From NCBI GenBank assembly GCA_050633265.1, contig JBOEGE010000005.1, positions 645,462-709,461 on the forward strand: DNA of 64,000 nt, in the 5' to 3' direction. Below are positions 51,637 to 59,535 of this stretch, piece by piece. A program made the position numbers and the translations under genes. Under the pieces are notes generated by a model. It searched no databases, was not told the origin of the DNA, and saw only the letters and a list, made by a program, of their open reading frames with translations. Source of the stretch: JBLHZY01 sp050633265 (GTDB taxonomy: Bacteria; Pseudomonadota; Alphaproteobacteria; Rhodobacterales; Rhodobacteraceae). Numbering within the stretch: the first letter of the stretch is position 1; the number at the start of each line of letters is the position of its first letter.

Positions 51637-52110
51637 TTATTCAGCAGCTACCGCTGTTGTGAGTGTGAGAGTGCCACCGGCCTTCTCTACAGCTGCAACA
51701 GCAGAGTTCGAAGCGCCTGTGACAGCGATCTTCACCTTGGCGCTGAAATCGCCCTTTGCCAGAACGCGCACACCATCCAGTTTGCGGCGCACAAGACCGG
51801 ACGCGATCAATGCGTCTTCGGTGATGTCTTTTTTGGCGTCGAGCTTCTTCTCGTCGATGAATTTCTGGATCAGGCCCAGGTTCACAACGGCAAATTTCTT
51901 GCGGTTCGGCTTGTTGAAGCCGCGCTTTGGAAGGCGTTGGTACAAAGGCATCTGGCCGCCCTCATAGCCCTTGATGGCTACACCGGAACGGGATTTTTGA
52001 CCCTTGATACCACGGCCACCCGTCTTACCTTTGCCAGACCCGGCACCGCGCCCAATGCGCATGCGTTTCTTGGTGGCGCCTTCATTATCGTGAAGTTCAT
52101 TCAGTTTCAT
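51637..52110 (-). CDS. rplO: 50S ribosomal protein L15
   Basis: A 157-residue L15 starting MKLNELHDNEGATKKRMRIG, with GSGKGKTGGRGIKGQKSRSG following. The true start is 52110; longer frames only read leader. First gene of the segment that lies beyond the inserted unknown gene. Confidence 0.96.
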   Translation of the reverse strand: MKLNELHDNEGATKKRMRIGRGAGSGKGKTGGRGIKGQKSRSGVAIKGYEGGQMPLYQRLPKRGFNKPNRKKFAVVNLGLIQKFIDEKKLDAKKDITEDALIASGLVRRKLDGVRVLAKGDFSAKVKIAVTGASNSAVAAVEKAGGTLTLTTAVAAE

Positions 52111-52208
52111 GTCGCTATCTCCTATGCCGGATATGACCCCCAGCGACGGGAGCGGCCAACCACGGCGTTTCTTGATTGATTCTGAGCCCAAGTGAGGGCT
52201 ACCGGGGG

Positions 52209-52237
52209 CGTATAGACCTTACGCAGATTTGGTGCAA
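52209..52237 (-). promoter_or_regulatory. Candidate promoter of rplO-secY-adk-rpsM-rpsK-rpoA-rplQ
   Basis: On the minus strand TTGCAC (52237-52232), 17 bp, TATACG (52214-52209), about 100 bp ahead of rplO. Needed because a terminator ends the preceding ribosomal message at 52993-53025. The match is moderate. Confidence 0.45.
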
Positions 52238-52270
52238 GGGTGCCGATAGATGTAACAAGTGATGTAGCCC

Positions 52271-53029
52271 ATGCCGAGACCAATTCCTTCGCCAGACTGG
52301 TATAAACAGTGCATTGACGATCTGATGGGATCGGTGCCGCCGCCACAGGCTGTTGATCACGACGGCATTTCCGATTTCAGATTCCGGGAGCAAACAATTC
52401 AGCAGGCGATACTGTTGAAAGCTGTCAAATATGTGAGCGGCCTCAACGCTGGGGACGTCTTGCTTAAACAAGGTTTTCTTCATGAGCTCGGCATTTTGCG
52501 AAGAACTCTCCACGAAGTAAAAACTGATGTCATGTTTTTGGCTAAAGCAATTTCTTCCGATGAATACACCGAAGGTCATAAACGATTTTTGAAAAACTTC
52601 TGGAACGAATTGCATACCCTAGAAGAATTAAATTCCCCGAGTACCAATAAGAATAATGTTCAGCAGAGAGACATTCGTGATTACATTATCGGGGAAAGTC
52701 CCGGTGAAGACACGGAACGCATTGAGGAGACACTTAAGCATTTAACGCATTTGTACTCTGGTTTCATTCATGGCGCCTCCGCTCACATCATGGATATCTA
52801 TAATCACAAGACAACGAAATTTGATCTTAGCGGAATTCGAAATCGTAGCATTCGACGCGACTATGAGTATGATTGGGAGGACTGTCACTTTATGGGCGCT
52901 ATTCTGATGCTCGACGCCGCCAGCGCCCTTAGAAAAGATCAAGTCTGCCAAAGAGCGATTGCGATGCTTGAAGAATTAACACCACACTACATAAAAAACG
53001 CCCCGCAGTTTCCCGCGAGGCGTTTATAA
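52271..53029 (+). CDS. Unknown protein inserted in the ribosomal cluster, opposite strand
   Basis: A 252-residue soluble protein that I cannot assign. It is rich in Asp, Glu, His and Arg, predicted mostly helical, without a signal or membrane segment. Notable stretches are LHEVKTDVMFLAKAISSDEY, LTHLYSGFIHGASAHIMDIY and YDWEDCHFMGAILMLDAASA, with several His/Asp that could be functional. It has more A/T at wobble positions than its ribosomal neighbours and runs against them, both signs of acquisition. Its last codons overlap the terminator of rpmD. Confidence 0.75.
   Translation: MPRPIPSPDWYKQCIDDLMGSVPPPQAVDHDGISDFRFREQTIQQAILLKAVKYVSGLNAGDVLLKQGFLHELGILRRTLHEVKTDVMFLAKAISSDEYTEGHKRFLKNFWNELHTLEELNSPSTNKNNVQQRDIRDYIIGESPGEDTERIEETLKHLTHLYSGFIHGASAHIMDIYNHKTTKFDLSGIRNRSIRRDYEYDWEDCHFMGAILMLDAASALRKDQVCQRAIAMLEELTPHYIKNAPQFPARRL
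52993..53025 (-). terminator. Intrinsic terminator after rpmD
   Basis: On the minus strand AAACGCCTCGC (53025-53015) pairs with GCGGGGCGTTT (53006-52996; one T-G wobble), then TTTTTT. It lies 26 nt after the rpmD stop and inside the 3' end of the opposite gene, so the spc transcript should end here. Confidence 0.8.
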
Positions 53030-53050
53030 TTCAAGTCCGAAGGGGCGTGC

Positions 53051-53239
53051 TTAGCCACGCTCTTCGATGATCTCCACGAGGTGGGGGATCTTTGCAACCA
53101 TGCCGCGGACCGAAGGGGTATCTTCGAGTTCACGGGTTTTGTGCATTTTGTTCAGACCCAAGCCAACGAGCGTCGCGCGTTGCTCTTGTGGGCGGCGGAT
53201 CGGGGAACCGATCTGCTTTACAACGATTGTTTTAGCCAT
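53051..53239 (-). CDS. rpmD: 50S ribosomal protein L30
   Basis: A 62-residue L30: IVVKQIGSPIRRPQEQRATL followed by GLGLNKMHKTRELEDTPSV. Last gene before the inserted opposite-strand gene; in most genomes rplO follows directly. Confidence 0.96.
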   Translation of the reverse strand: MAKTIVVKQIGSPIRRPQEQRATLVGLGLNKMHKTRELEDTPSVRGMVAKIPHLVEIIEERG

Positions 53240-53251
53240 GACGAGTGCTCC

Positions 53252-53839
53252 TTAAGCCTCTGCTGCTTCAGCCGATTCAACGGCCTCTGCTGCGGGTGCT
53301 TCACCTTTGTTGAGGATATCAGCAACTTTTTTGCCACGACGCTGTGCAACCGAACGCGGGCTGGATTCTTTAACCAGTGCGTCAATTGTTGCGCGGATCA
53401 TGTTGTAAGGGTTTTGCGAACCAATCGACTTGGCCACAACATCCTGAACACCGAGCATCTCAAACACAGCACGCATTGGACCACCGGCGATGATACCAGT
53501 ACCTTGTGGAGCTGCACGCATAACCACTTTACCGGCGCCGTGACGGCCTTCCATGTCGTGGTGCAATGTGCGGCCTTCACGAAGCTGAACGCGGATCATT
53601 TGGCGCTTAGCTTGCTCAGTGGCTTTGCGAATAGCCTCAGGGACTTCTTTCGCTTTACCTTTGCCAAAGCCAACGCGGCCTTTTTGATCGCCAACAACCA
53701 CAAGCGCAGCAAAGCCAAAACGCTTACCACCTTTTACGGTTTTGGAAACGCGGTTGATCGCAACAAGGCGGTCCGCAAATTCGGGGGTCTCTTCGCGATC
53801 ATTGCGACGGCCGCCCCGTTGATTTTGTTCTCTGGCCAT
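53252..53839 (-). CDS. rpsE: 30S ribosomal protein S5
   Basis: A 195-residue S5. Start MAREQNQRGGRR at 53839 with a GGAGG site 3-8 nt upstream. The core has RLVAINRVSKTVKGGKRFGF and GKVVMRAAPQGTGIIAGGPM. A short acidic Ala/Glu tail closes it. Confidence 0.97.
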   Translation of the reverse strand: MAREQNQRGGRRNDREETPEFADRLVAINRVSKTVKGGKRFGFAALVVVGDQKGRVGFGKGKAKEVPEAIRKATEQAKRQMIRVQLREGRTLHHDMEGRHGAGKVVMRAAPQGTGIIAGGPMRAVFEMLGVQDVVAKSIGSQNPYNMIRATIDALVKESSPRSVAQRRGKKVADILNKGEAPAAEAVESAEAAEA

Positions 53840-53945
53840 GTGGCCTCCTAAATTGATTGGCGCCAATGGCACCGCATATATCTCGATCCAAGTGGGCAAA
53901 GCCCCCGGATCATCGAGGCGGCCCCGAAAGGCCGCCTACACTTGA

Positions 53946-54305
53946 TTAGAACTTCAGACCGCCTTCACGCGCAGCATCGGCCAGGGCCTTTACTTTGCCA
54001 TGAAAAAGGAAACCGCCACGGTCGAAATAACATTCGGCCACTCCGGCTTTCTTTGCACGTTCTGCGATCGCAACACCAATTTTGGTTGCTGCGTCGATGT
54101 TGTTCTTGCCCACCACGCCGAGATCTTTTTCGAGCGTGGATGCGGATGCAAGCGTTACACCGTTTACGTCGTCGATCAGCTGAACGCTGATGTTCTTGTT
54201 GCTGCGGTGCACCGAAAGGCGGGCACGGCCATTGGCCATTTTGCGCAGCTTGTTCCGGACGCGCAGGCGGCGCTTCAAGAACAGGTCTCGTTTGCTGTTT
54301 GCCAT
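53946..54305 (-). CDS. rplR: 50S ribosomal protein L18
   Basis: A 119-residue L18 with RLSVHRSNKNISVQLIDDVN and the 5S-rRNA contacting end CYFDRGGFLFHGKVKALADA. Confidence 0.97.
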   Translation of the reverse strand: MANSKRDLFLKRRLRVRNKLRKMANGRARLSVHRSNKNISVQLIDDVNGVTLASASTLEKDLGVVGKNNIDAATKIGVAIAERAKKAGVAECYFDRGGFLFHGKVKALADAAREGGLKF

Positions 54306-54316
54306 TGTCTACGTCC

Positions 54317-54850
54317 TTACTTCTTCTTGCCTTCCTTACGGAAGATATACTCGTCTTTGTATTTGATCCCTTTGCCTTTGTAAGGCTCAGGTTTCCGCCA
54401 GGCGCGAATGTTCGCTGCAACCTGACCAACGAGTTGCTGATCATTTCCTTCAACGGTGATTTCGGTCGGCTTATCAGCCTTCACGACCACCCCTTCAGGC
54501 ACTTCAAAGAGAACTTCGTGGCTGTAACCAAGCGAAAGCTTGAGCGTGTTGCCTTGCATGGCCGCACGATAACCAACACCGTTGATCTCTAGCTCTTTCT
54601 TGAAGCCGCCCGTGACACCGGTCACCAGATTGGCAACCATTGTGCGGCTCATACCCCATTGCTGCAAAGCCCGTTTGGACTTGCCGCGTGGCGTAACTGT
54701 TACGGCATCACCATCAACCACGATGGTCACGTCGTCTGTTGCTGTAAAAGTCCGAACCCCGTTAGGGCCCTTAACTTCAACGGTCTGGCCAGACACAGAT
54801 GCGCTAACACCTGTGGGAAGCTCGACCGGTTTCTTACCAATGCGAGACAT
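54317..54850 (-). CDS. rplF: 50S ribosomal protein L6
   Basis: A 177-residue L6: SRIGKKPVELPTGVSASVSG at the start, GVTGGFKKELEINGVGYRA in the middle and RKPEPYKGKGIKYKDE near the end. Confidence 0.97.
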   Translation of the reverse strand: MSRIGKKPVELPTGVSASVSGQTVEVKGPNGVRTFTATDDVTIVVDGDAVTVTPRGKSKRALQQWGMSRTMVANLVTGVTGGFKKELEINGVGYRAAMQGNTLKLSLGYSHEVLFEVPEGVVVKADKPTEITVEGNDQQLVGQVAANIRAWRKPEPYKGKGIKYKDEYIFRKEGKKK

Positions 54851-54861
54851 ACCAGACCCCC

Positions 54862-55254
54862 TTAGAATACGGTGCAGAGCACTTCGCCACCAACATTGGC
54901 GGATCGTGCAGCTGCATCGGACATAACGCCCTTAGGCGTGGAGACAATCGACACACCCAAGCCCTGACGGACTGTAGGGATGTCTTTAACACCGAGATAA
55001 ACGCGGCGCCCAGGCTTAGAAACACGCTTGAGCTCACGAATAACAGGAGTGCCTTCGTAATATTTGAGGCTGATTTCAAGAGCGGGGTGACCGTCCTTGC
55101 CAACAGTGGCTTCGTAACCACGGATATAGCCTTCATCGAGCAGCACGTCCAAAACCCAAGCACGCAGTTTTGACGCTGGTGTTTCGACTGTGGATTTGCC
55201 GCGCATTTGCGAGTTGCGGATACGGGTGAGCATATCGCCGATAGGATCGTTCAT
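54862..55254 (-). CDS. rpsH: 30S ribosomal protein S8
   Basis: A 130-residue S8 with NDPIGDMLTRIRNSQMRGKS and the C-terminal GLGVSIVSTPKGVMSD. S8 often represses this operon by binding the rplE region; no such structure was traced here. Confidence 0.97.
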   Translation of the reverse strand: MNDPIGDMLTRIRNSQMRGKSTVETPASKLRAWVLDVLLDEGYIRGYEATVGKDGHPALEISLKYYEGTPVIRELKRVSKPGRRVYLGVKDIPTVRQGLGVSIVSTPKGVMSDAAARSANVGGEVLCTVF

Positions 55255-55268
55255 AATCTATGCCCTCC

Positions 55269-55574
55269 TTACCAGCTGGATTTCACGAGGCCGGGGATCA
55301 GGCCGTTGGAGCCTAGTTCCCGCAGCATGATCCGCGAAACTTTGAGTTTACGATAATACGCGTGCGGACGACCTGTCAGCTGGCAACGGTTGTGCAGGCG
55401 CGAGGCCGAGCTGTTGCGTGGCAGTTCAGCGAGCTTAAGAGTTGCGCGGAAACGCTCTTCCATAGGCAGGCTTTGGTCGTTGACGATCTCTTTAAGAGCG
55501 GCGCGCTTGGCAGCGTACTTCTTAACCAGGCGTTCGCGCTTCTTTTCGCGTTCGATCATGGATTTTTTAGCCAT
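55269..55574 (-). CDS. rpsN: 30S ribosomal protein S14
   Basis: A 101-residue zinc-independent (C-minus) S14: long N-terminal basic helix and the end NRCQLTGRPHAYYRKLKVSR, with a single Cys, not a zinc ribbon. Confidence 0.97.
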   Translation of the reverse strand: MAKKSMIEREKKRERLVKKYAAKRAALKEIVNDQSLPMEERFRATLKLAELPRNSSASRLHNRCQLTGRPHAYYRKLKVSRIMLRELGSNGLIPGLVKSSW

Positions 55575-55593
55575 TGGTATTCTCCTCCCGCGA

Positions 55594-56157
55594 TCAGCTG
55601 TTGAAGGGCATGTTGAAAGCTTTCAACAGCGCCTTAGCTTCCGCGTCGGTTTTCGCGGTGGTGGCAATTACGATGTCCATACCCCAGTTTTCGTCAACTT
55701 TATCAAAGTCGATTTCTGGGAAAATGATGTGCTCTTTGATCCCCATGGCATAGTTGCCGCGGCCATCAAATGATTTGCCAGATACGCCGCGAAAATCGCG
55801 GATACGAGGCATAGCAACAGTGATCAGACGATCGAGGAATTCAAACATACGATCGCCGCGAAGTGTTACCTTCGCACCAAGCGGCATCTCTTCACGAACG
55901 CGGAAACCAGCGATGGATTTCTTTGCAATCGTTGTAAGCGCCAATTGGCCGGCGATTGTTGTCAGATCTTGCTGAGCCGACTTGGCTTTCTTGGAATCAC
56001 GAACAGCAGCAGCACCACACCCAATATTGAGCACGATTTTATCCAAACGCGGGATCTGCATGTCGTTCTTGTAAGAAAACTCTTCCTTCAAAGCAGGGCG
56101 GATGGTTTGCGCATAAACAGCTTTGAGGCGGGGTGTGTAATTAGCAGTATCAAGCAT
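55594..56157 (-). CDS. rplE: 50S ribosomal protein L5
   Basis: A 187-residue L5 with KIVLNIGCGAAAVRDSKK and RDFRGVSGKSFDGRGNYAMG. Its ATG overlaps the rplX stop by one base (TGATG). Confidence 0.97.
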   Translation of the reverse strand: MLDTANYTPRLKAVYAQTIRPALKEEFSYKNDMQIPRLDKIVLNIGCGAAAVRDSKKAKSAQQDLTTIAGQLALTTIAKKSIAGFRVREEMPLGAKVTLRGDRMFEFLDRLITVAMPRIRDFRGVSGKSFDGRGNYAMGIKEHIIFPEIDFDKVDENWGMDIVIATTAKTDAEAKALLKAFNMPFNS

Positions 56158-56462
56158 CAGATCACATCTCCCGTTGTTTTAGCAAAGCGCACTTTCTTGT
56201 CGCCTTCCATGCGGAAGCCAACGCGTGTTGCTTTGCCCTTTGCATCAAGCAGCGCCAGGTTCGAAAGATCGATTGGCATAGCAGTTGGCACGCGGCCACC
56301 CTGCGAAGCTTGGCTTTGTTTTGTGTGGCGGATGGCGACGTTTACGCCTTCCACGATGGCTTTGCCCTTGGCAGGCATCACAGTGGCGATCTCGCCCTGT
56401 TTGCCTTTGTCTTTGCCAGCAAGCACGACAACCTTGTCACCTTTGCGGAGTTTAGCAGCCAT
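56157..56462 (-). CDS. rplX: 50S ribosomal protein L24
   Basis: A 101-residue L24: KLRKGDKVVVLAGKDKGKQG (KOW motif) and GGRVPTAMPIDLSNLALLD. Confidence 0.97.
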   Translation of the reverse strand: MAAKLRKGDKVVVLAGKDKGKQGEIATVMPAKGKAIVEGVNVAIRHTKQSQASQGGRVPTAMPIDLSNLALLDAKGKATRVGFRMEGDKKVRFAKTTGDVI

Positions 56463-56464
56463 AA

Positions 56465-56833
56465 CTACAGTACCTCCGGAGCAAGTGAGATGATTTTCAT
56501 GAAGTTTTTCGCGCGAAGCTCACGCACAACAGGTCCAAAGATACGTGTACCGATTGGCTCATTGTTGTTGTTGAGGATAACGGCGGCGTTGCTATCAAAT
56601 TTGATGGCTGTGCCGTCTTCACGGAAAACTTGTTTGGCTGTGCGAACAACAACGGCTTTACGCACGTCGCCTTTCTTCACACGGCCGCGTGGAATGGCTT
56701 CCTTAACGGAGACGACAATAATGTCACCTACCGAAGCGTAACGACGCTTGGAACCACCCAGAACCTTGATGCACTGAACACGGCGAGCGCCGCTGTTGTC
56801 AGCTACATCCAAGTTGGTCTGCATCTGGATCAT
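56465..56833 (-). CDS. rplN: 50S ribosomal protein L14
   Basis: A 122-residue L14: MIQMQTNLDVADNSGARRVQ at the start and GTRIFGPVVRELRAKNFMKI at the end. Full length. Confidence 0.97.
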   Translation of the reverse strand: MIQMQTNLDVADNSGARRVQCIKVLGGSKRRYASVGDIIVVSVKEAIPRGRVKKGDVRKAVVVRTAKQVFREDGTAIKFDSNAAVILNNNNEPIGTRIFGPVVRELRAKNFMKIISLAPEVL

Positions 56834-56907
56834 ATGGTTTCTCCCGACCTTTGGGGGCGCTTAGGCTTTTCCCCAGGGTTTCGACAAGCTGTAAAGCGAT
56901 TGCTTGG

Positions 56908-57135
56908 TTAAGCGATCACTTCCCAGCGTTTTGTTTTCGATTTTGGTGCACATTCCTGAATGCGGACGGCATCACCAACATTGAAAGCATTCTTTTCATC
57001 GTGAGCCCGGTACTTTTTGGACTTACGGATCGTCTTTTTCAGAACAGGGTGCTTAAAGCGGCGTTCAACGGAAACCGTGACGGTTTGTTCGTTTTGGTTG
57101 CTTGTCACAACGCCTGTGAGAATACGTTTTGGCAT
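56908..57135 (-). CDS. rpsQ: 30S ribosomal protein S17
   Basis: A 75-residue S17: PKRILTGVVTSNQNEQTVTV and HPVLKKTIRKSKKYRAHDE. Follows rpmC by 13 nt. Confidence 0.97.
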   Translation of the reverse strand: MPKRILTGVVTSNQNEQTVTVSVERRFKHPVLKKTIRKSKKYRAHDEKNAFNVGDAVRIQECAPKSKTKRWEVIA

Positions 57136-57148
57136 CTGTCAGGCTCCC

Positions 57149-57349
57149 TTATTCCGCCGCGCCGGCGGCTTTTTCGTTCAAAATGGTCTTAACCCGAGCA
57201 GCAGCACGGCGCGCTTTGCGCATTTGTGCTGTGTTCTCAAGTTGCCCGGTGGCTTGCTGAAAGCGCAGGTTAAAGTGCTCTTTCTTCAAGTTGGCCAGTT
57301 CCTCGCGGAGCTGATCAGGGGTCTTGTCTCTAAGTTCCTGGGCGTTCAT
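57149..57349 (-). CDS. rpmC: 50S ribosomal protein L29
   Basis: A 66-residue L29 (start MNAQELRDKTPDQLREELAN at 57349), with LKKEHFNLRFQQATGQLENT. It is the first ribosomal gene after the inserted block; normally rplP lies directly upstream. Confidence 0.96.
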   Translation of the reverse strand: MNAQELRDKTPDQLREELANLKKEHFNLRFQQATGQLENTAQMRKARRAAARVKTILNEKAAGAAE

Positions 57350-57432
57350 GCGCCTTTTCCTTCTCAAATCAACACCAGAGGGCCCCGGTGAATCGGGTCA
57401 CCTCGAATCTGGTGGAATCCGTGTGAAAGGGG

Positions 57433-57461
57433 CGAATACGCTGGATTCGCCTTTGTGGCAA
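57433..57461 (-). promoter_or_regulatory. Candidate promoter of the rpmC-to-rpmD segment
   Basis: On the minus strand TTGCCA (57461-57456), 17 bp, TATTCG (57438-57433), about 85 bp ahead of rpmC. The same 276-bp gap holds several overlapping inverted repeats (for example GGCGAAT/ATTCGCC and AAAGGGG/CCCCTTT), so the region may be a regulated leader. Moderate match only. Confidence 0.35.
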
Positions 57462-57625
57462 CCCCTTTGCGGGGAAAGCCTGAAACCATAGCGATATATG
57501 GCGCGCGCGCTGGTTGCATTGGCCCCCAAATGTAAAACGACGCCAGCCCATATATAGAGACAAGCACCGCCTTACATACCAATCTCAAGCGTCGATCTGA
57601 TACGACCTAGGCCCGCAGATTTCGC

Positions 57626-58039
57626 CTATGCTGCATGAATTGAGGCCCGCATCCGGCTGATATGCTCGTCCCAACCCTCATCAAGCGCCAGCGTCAAACC
57701 AAAGCCTTCGGCCCCCTGCGGCAGGCCTTCATGCACAAGCGAAAGCTGCGTTCCACCCGCAACTTTCGCAAGCGTCCAAGAAACCGTGCTTGTCGCATCC
57801 CCCATAGGCGCAATGGTAAACGTGTATTCAAGCCGCTCATATGGCTCCGCCACAAGCACCCTGCCCCACATCAACTTATCCCCGCTTTTGACGCCCGACA
57901 TCGAATAATCCCCAACCGTCAAAGTCGCTTCAGGACGATGAAACCAAATCGCCAGCTTTTCTGGGTCGGTCAAATACGCCCAAACCTTCTTGGGTTCCGC
58001 TTTCAAGAAGATAGACTTTCGAATGACTGTATCGCTCAT
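57626..58039 (-). CDS. SRPBCC/AHSA1-type domain protein
   Basis: A 137-residue START/Bet v1-fold protein of the AHSA1 group: VIRKSIFLKAEPKKVWAYLT at the start, LAIWFHRPEATLTVG, and the C-terminal helix around GFGLTLALDEGWDEHISRM. Such proteins bind a small hydrophobic ligand; function here unknown. Its ATG overlaps the ArsR stop (ATGA), a frequent ArsR-SRPBCC pair. Confidence 0.9.
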   Translation of the reverse strand: MSDTVIRKSIFLKAEPKKVWAYLTDPEKLAIWFHRPEATLTVGDYSMSGVKSGDKLMWGRVLVAEPYERLEYTFTIAPMGDATSTVSWTLAKVAGGTQLSLVHEGLPQGAEGFGLTLALDEGWDEHISRMRASIHAA

Positions 58040-58356
58040 TTGAGCTCCTTTTCGATTTCAGATTTGAGGGCATTAAGGCGGGTATCCCAAAAGGCATCGA
58101 AATATCTGATCCAATCGGTGACGCGCTTCATCCCGTCTGGATTAAGAGAGTTCAGCTTGGTGCGCCCTGCGGCCCGCACGCGGATCAGATCGCCCTCGCG
58201 CAGGATCGAAAGATGCTTTTTGACTGCGGCGCGGGTCATCTGAAAGTTGTCAGCGACATCCGCGATCGTCATCTCATTCTTGGCGAGTAAAAAGAGGATT
58301 TCGCGGCGCGTCGGATCCGCCAGAGCCTTGAAGCTCAACTGTTCCTGCGCGCTCAT
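58036..58356 (-). CDS. ArsR-family transcriptional regulator
   Basis: A 106-residue winged-helix repressor (start MSAQEQLSFKALADPTRREI at 58356). The recognition region is EMTIADVADNFQMTRAAVKK, then HLSILREGDLIRVRAAGR. No metal-binding Cys pair is present, so it is of the SRPBCC-linked type that responds to a ligand. Likely autoregulates through the palindromes at 58421-58457. Confidence 0.9.
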   Translation of the reverse strand: MSAQEQLSFKALADPTRREILFLLAKNEMTIADVADNFQMTRAAVKKHLSILREGDLIRVRAAGRTKLNSLNPDGMKRVTDWIRYFDAFWDTRLNALKSEIEKELK

Positions 58357-58420
58357 ATTTGTGACCAGCCGCTGTAGGCGGAGGGGGTTGAATTGGGATG
58401 CATTACACTTCTCATGAAAC

Positions 58421-58457
58421 CGTTTGGTATCACTTGTATATGATACCATTTGGTATT
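58421..58457. promoter_or_regulatory. Tandem palindromic operator of the arsR-SRPBCC pair
   Basis: GGTATC (58426-58431) and GATACC (58442-58447) are inverted, and ATACCATTTGGTAT (58443-58456) is a second palindrome that shares the GATACC half. TTTGGTAT therefore occurs twice in one direction. It is 65-100 bp before the ArsR start. Confidence 0.6.
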
Positions 58458-58547
58458 GAGTCAACAGGCGATCATTCCCGCACCCCGTCGTTCAAATAGC
58501 TTTCGCACCGCGCCTCTAGCCGAAAAGCATGGCTGCAGCGGCAGCGC

Positions 58548-58850
58548 TTAGTCGTTAGAAACTCGATAAAGCTGAACAGGCTTGCTCGGCGCACGCGCGA
58601 TTACGCCTTTCGCCTCAAGATCAAGCTGAACTGCCTTGAGCCACCAGCCCGCCTTTTCTCCTTGAGGAAATAGCTCTTGGCTCAGATGGGGCAACAAAGC
58701 CGCCTTTGCATCGGGAACCTTCATTCCAGGCGCCTCTGTCGGAAGAACCTTCAAAAGAGCATCGCGCATACTGGTGTATTTCGCCGCATCCAAACGCACG
58801 ACATGCCCCGGCGAATTGATGTTTTCGACCGCGATCTTTTCATCAGACAT
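58548..58850 (-). CDS. Small conserved protein (DUF6958-like)
   Basis: A 100-residue cytoplasmic protein. The pattern ENINSPGHVVRLDAAKY, ALLKVLPTEAPGM, HLSQELFPQGEKAGWWLKAV and QLDLEAKGVIAR suggests a winged-helix-like fold and matches, from memory, the DUF6958 family. Function unknown. Upstream of the ArsR gene on the same strand, inside the block that splits the ribosomal cluster. Confidence 0.75.
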   Translation of the reverse strand: MSDEKIAVENINSPGHVVRLDAAKYTSMRDALLKVLPTEAPGMKVPDAKAALLPHLSQELFPQGEKAGWWLKAVQLDLEAKGVIARAPSKPVQLYRVSND

Positions 58851-59042
58851 GGTGCTCTCCTATTTCCAAGCTTTACAGCAAGATGCCAAACTCAACCTCG
58901 CCTCAATCATCGAACAAGCAGGCATTCTGCAAACCATAGCGAAAGAGACGCGCCTTCGACAAGCAGACCCGCTTGCAGCAAAGCAAAGCAAAGCAGCCTT
59001 CGCTCCCCCAATATCCGATGAACTGGCCTAACACCAAAGCAA

Positions 59043-59070
59043 AACCCCCGCTGATTGCTCAGCGGGGGTT
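59043..59070 (-). terminator. Strong intrinsic terminator after rplP
   Basis: AACCCCCGCTGA (59043-59054) and TCAGCGGGGGTT (59059-59070) pair perfectly over 12 bp; on the minus strand TTTT follows. It ends the S10-type message 38 nt after the rplP stop, before rpmC. Confidence 0.85.
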
Positions 59071-59108
59071 CTATGACTTTAGACGATACCAGAAGCTAAG
59101 CTTCGGTC

Positions 59109-59522
59109 TTACCAATCTTCGCGAAGAACCGTGCGGGTTTTGACCGGCAGTTTCATCGCAGCAAGACGCAGCGCTTCACGCGCAACTTCTTCGGTAACGC
59201 CATCAATCTCAAACATGATCCGGCCTGGTTTAACCTTGGCCGCCCAGAAATCCACCGAACCTTTACCTTTACCCATACGGACTTCGGTAGGCTTAGAGGT
59301 TACTGGAGTGTCTGGGAAAATACGGATCCAAACACGGCCCTGACGCTTCATGTGGCGTGTCATCGCGCGGCGAGCCGCCTCGATTTGACGCGCAGTGATG
59401 CGCTCAGGTTCAACCGCCTTCAGGCCGTAAGTACCAAACGTAAGATCGGAGCCGCCTTTTGCCTGACCGCTAATGCGGCCTTTGTGCATCTTGCGGAATT
59501 TAGTGCGCTTTGGTTGCAGCAT
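59109..59522 (-). CDS. rplP: 50S ribosomal protein L16
   Basis: A 137-residue L16: MLQPKRTKFRKMHKGRISGQ at the start and RVWIRIFPDTPVTSKPTEVR in the middle. Last gene before the terminator that separates it from rpmC. Confidence 0.97.
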   Translation of the reverse strand: MLQPKRTKFRKMHKGRISGQAKGGSDLTFGTYGLKAVEPERITARQIEAARRAMTRHMKRQGRVWIRIFPDTPVTSKPTEVRMGKGKGSVDFWAAKVKPGRIMFEIDGVTEEVAREALRLAAMKLPVKTRTVLREDW

Positions 59523-59535
59523 CTTTCATTCCCTC

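Noticed and set aside
58774..59031. Plus-strand frame of 85 codons opposite the DUF6958-like gene
   Set aside because: It mostly overlaps the better-supported minus-strand gene and its product has no familiar features.
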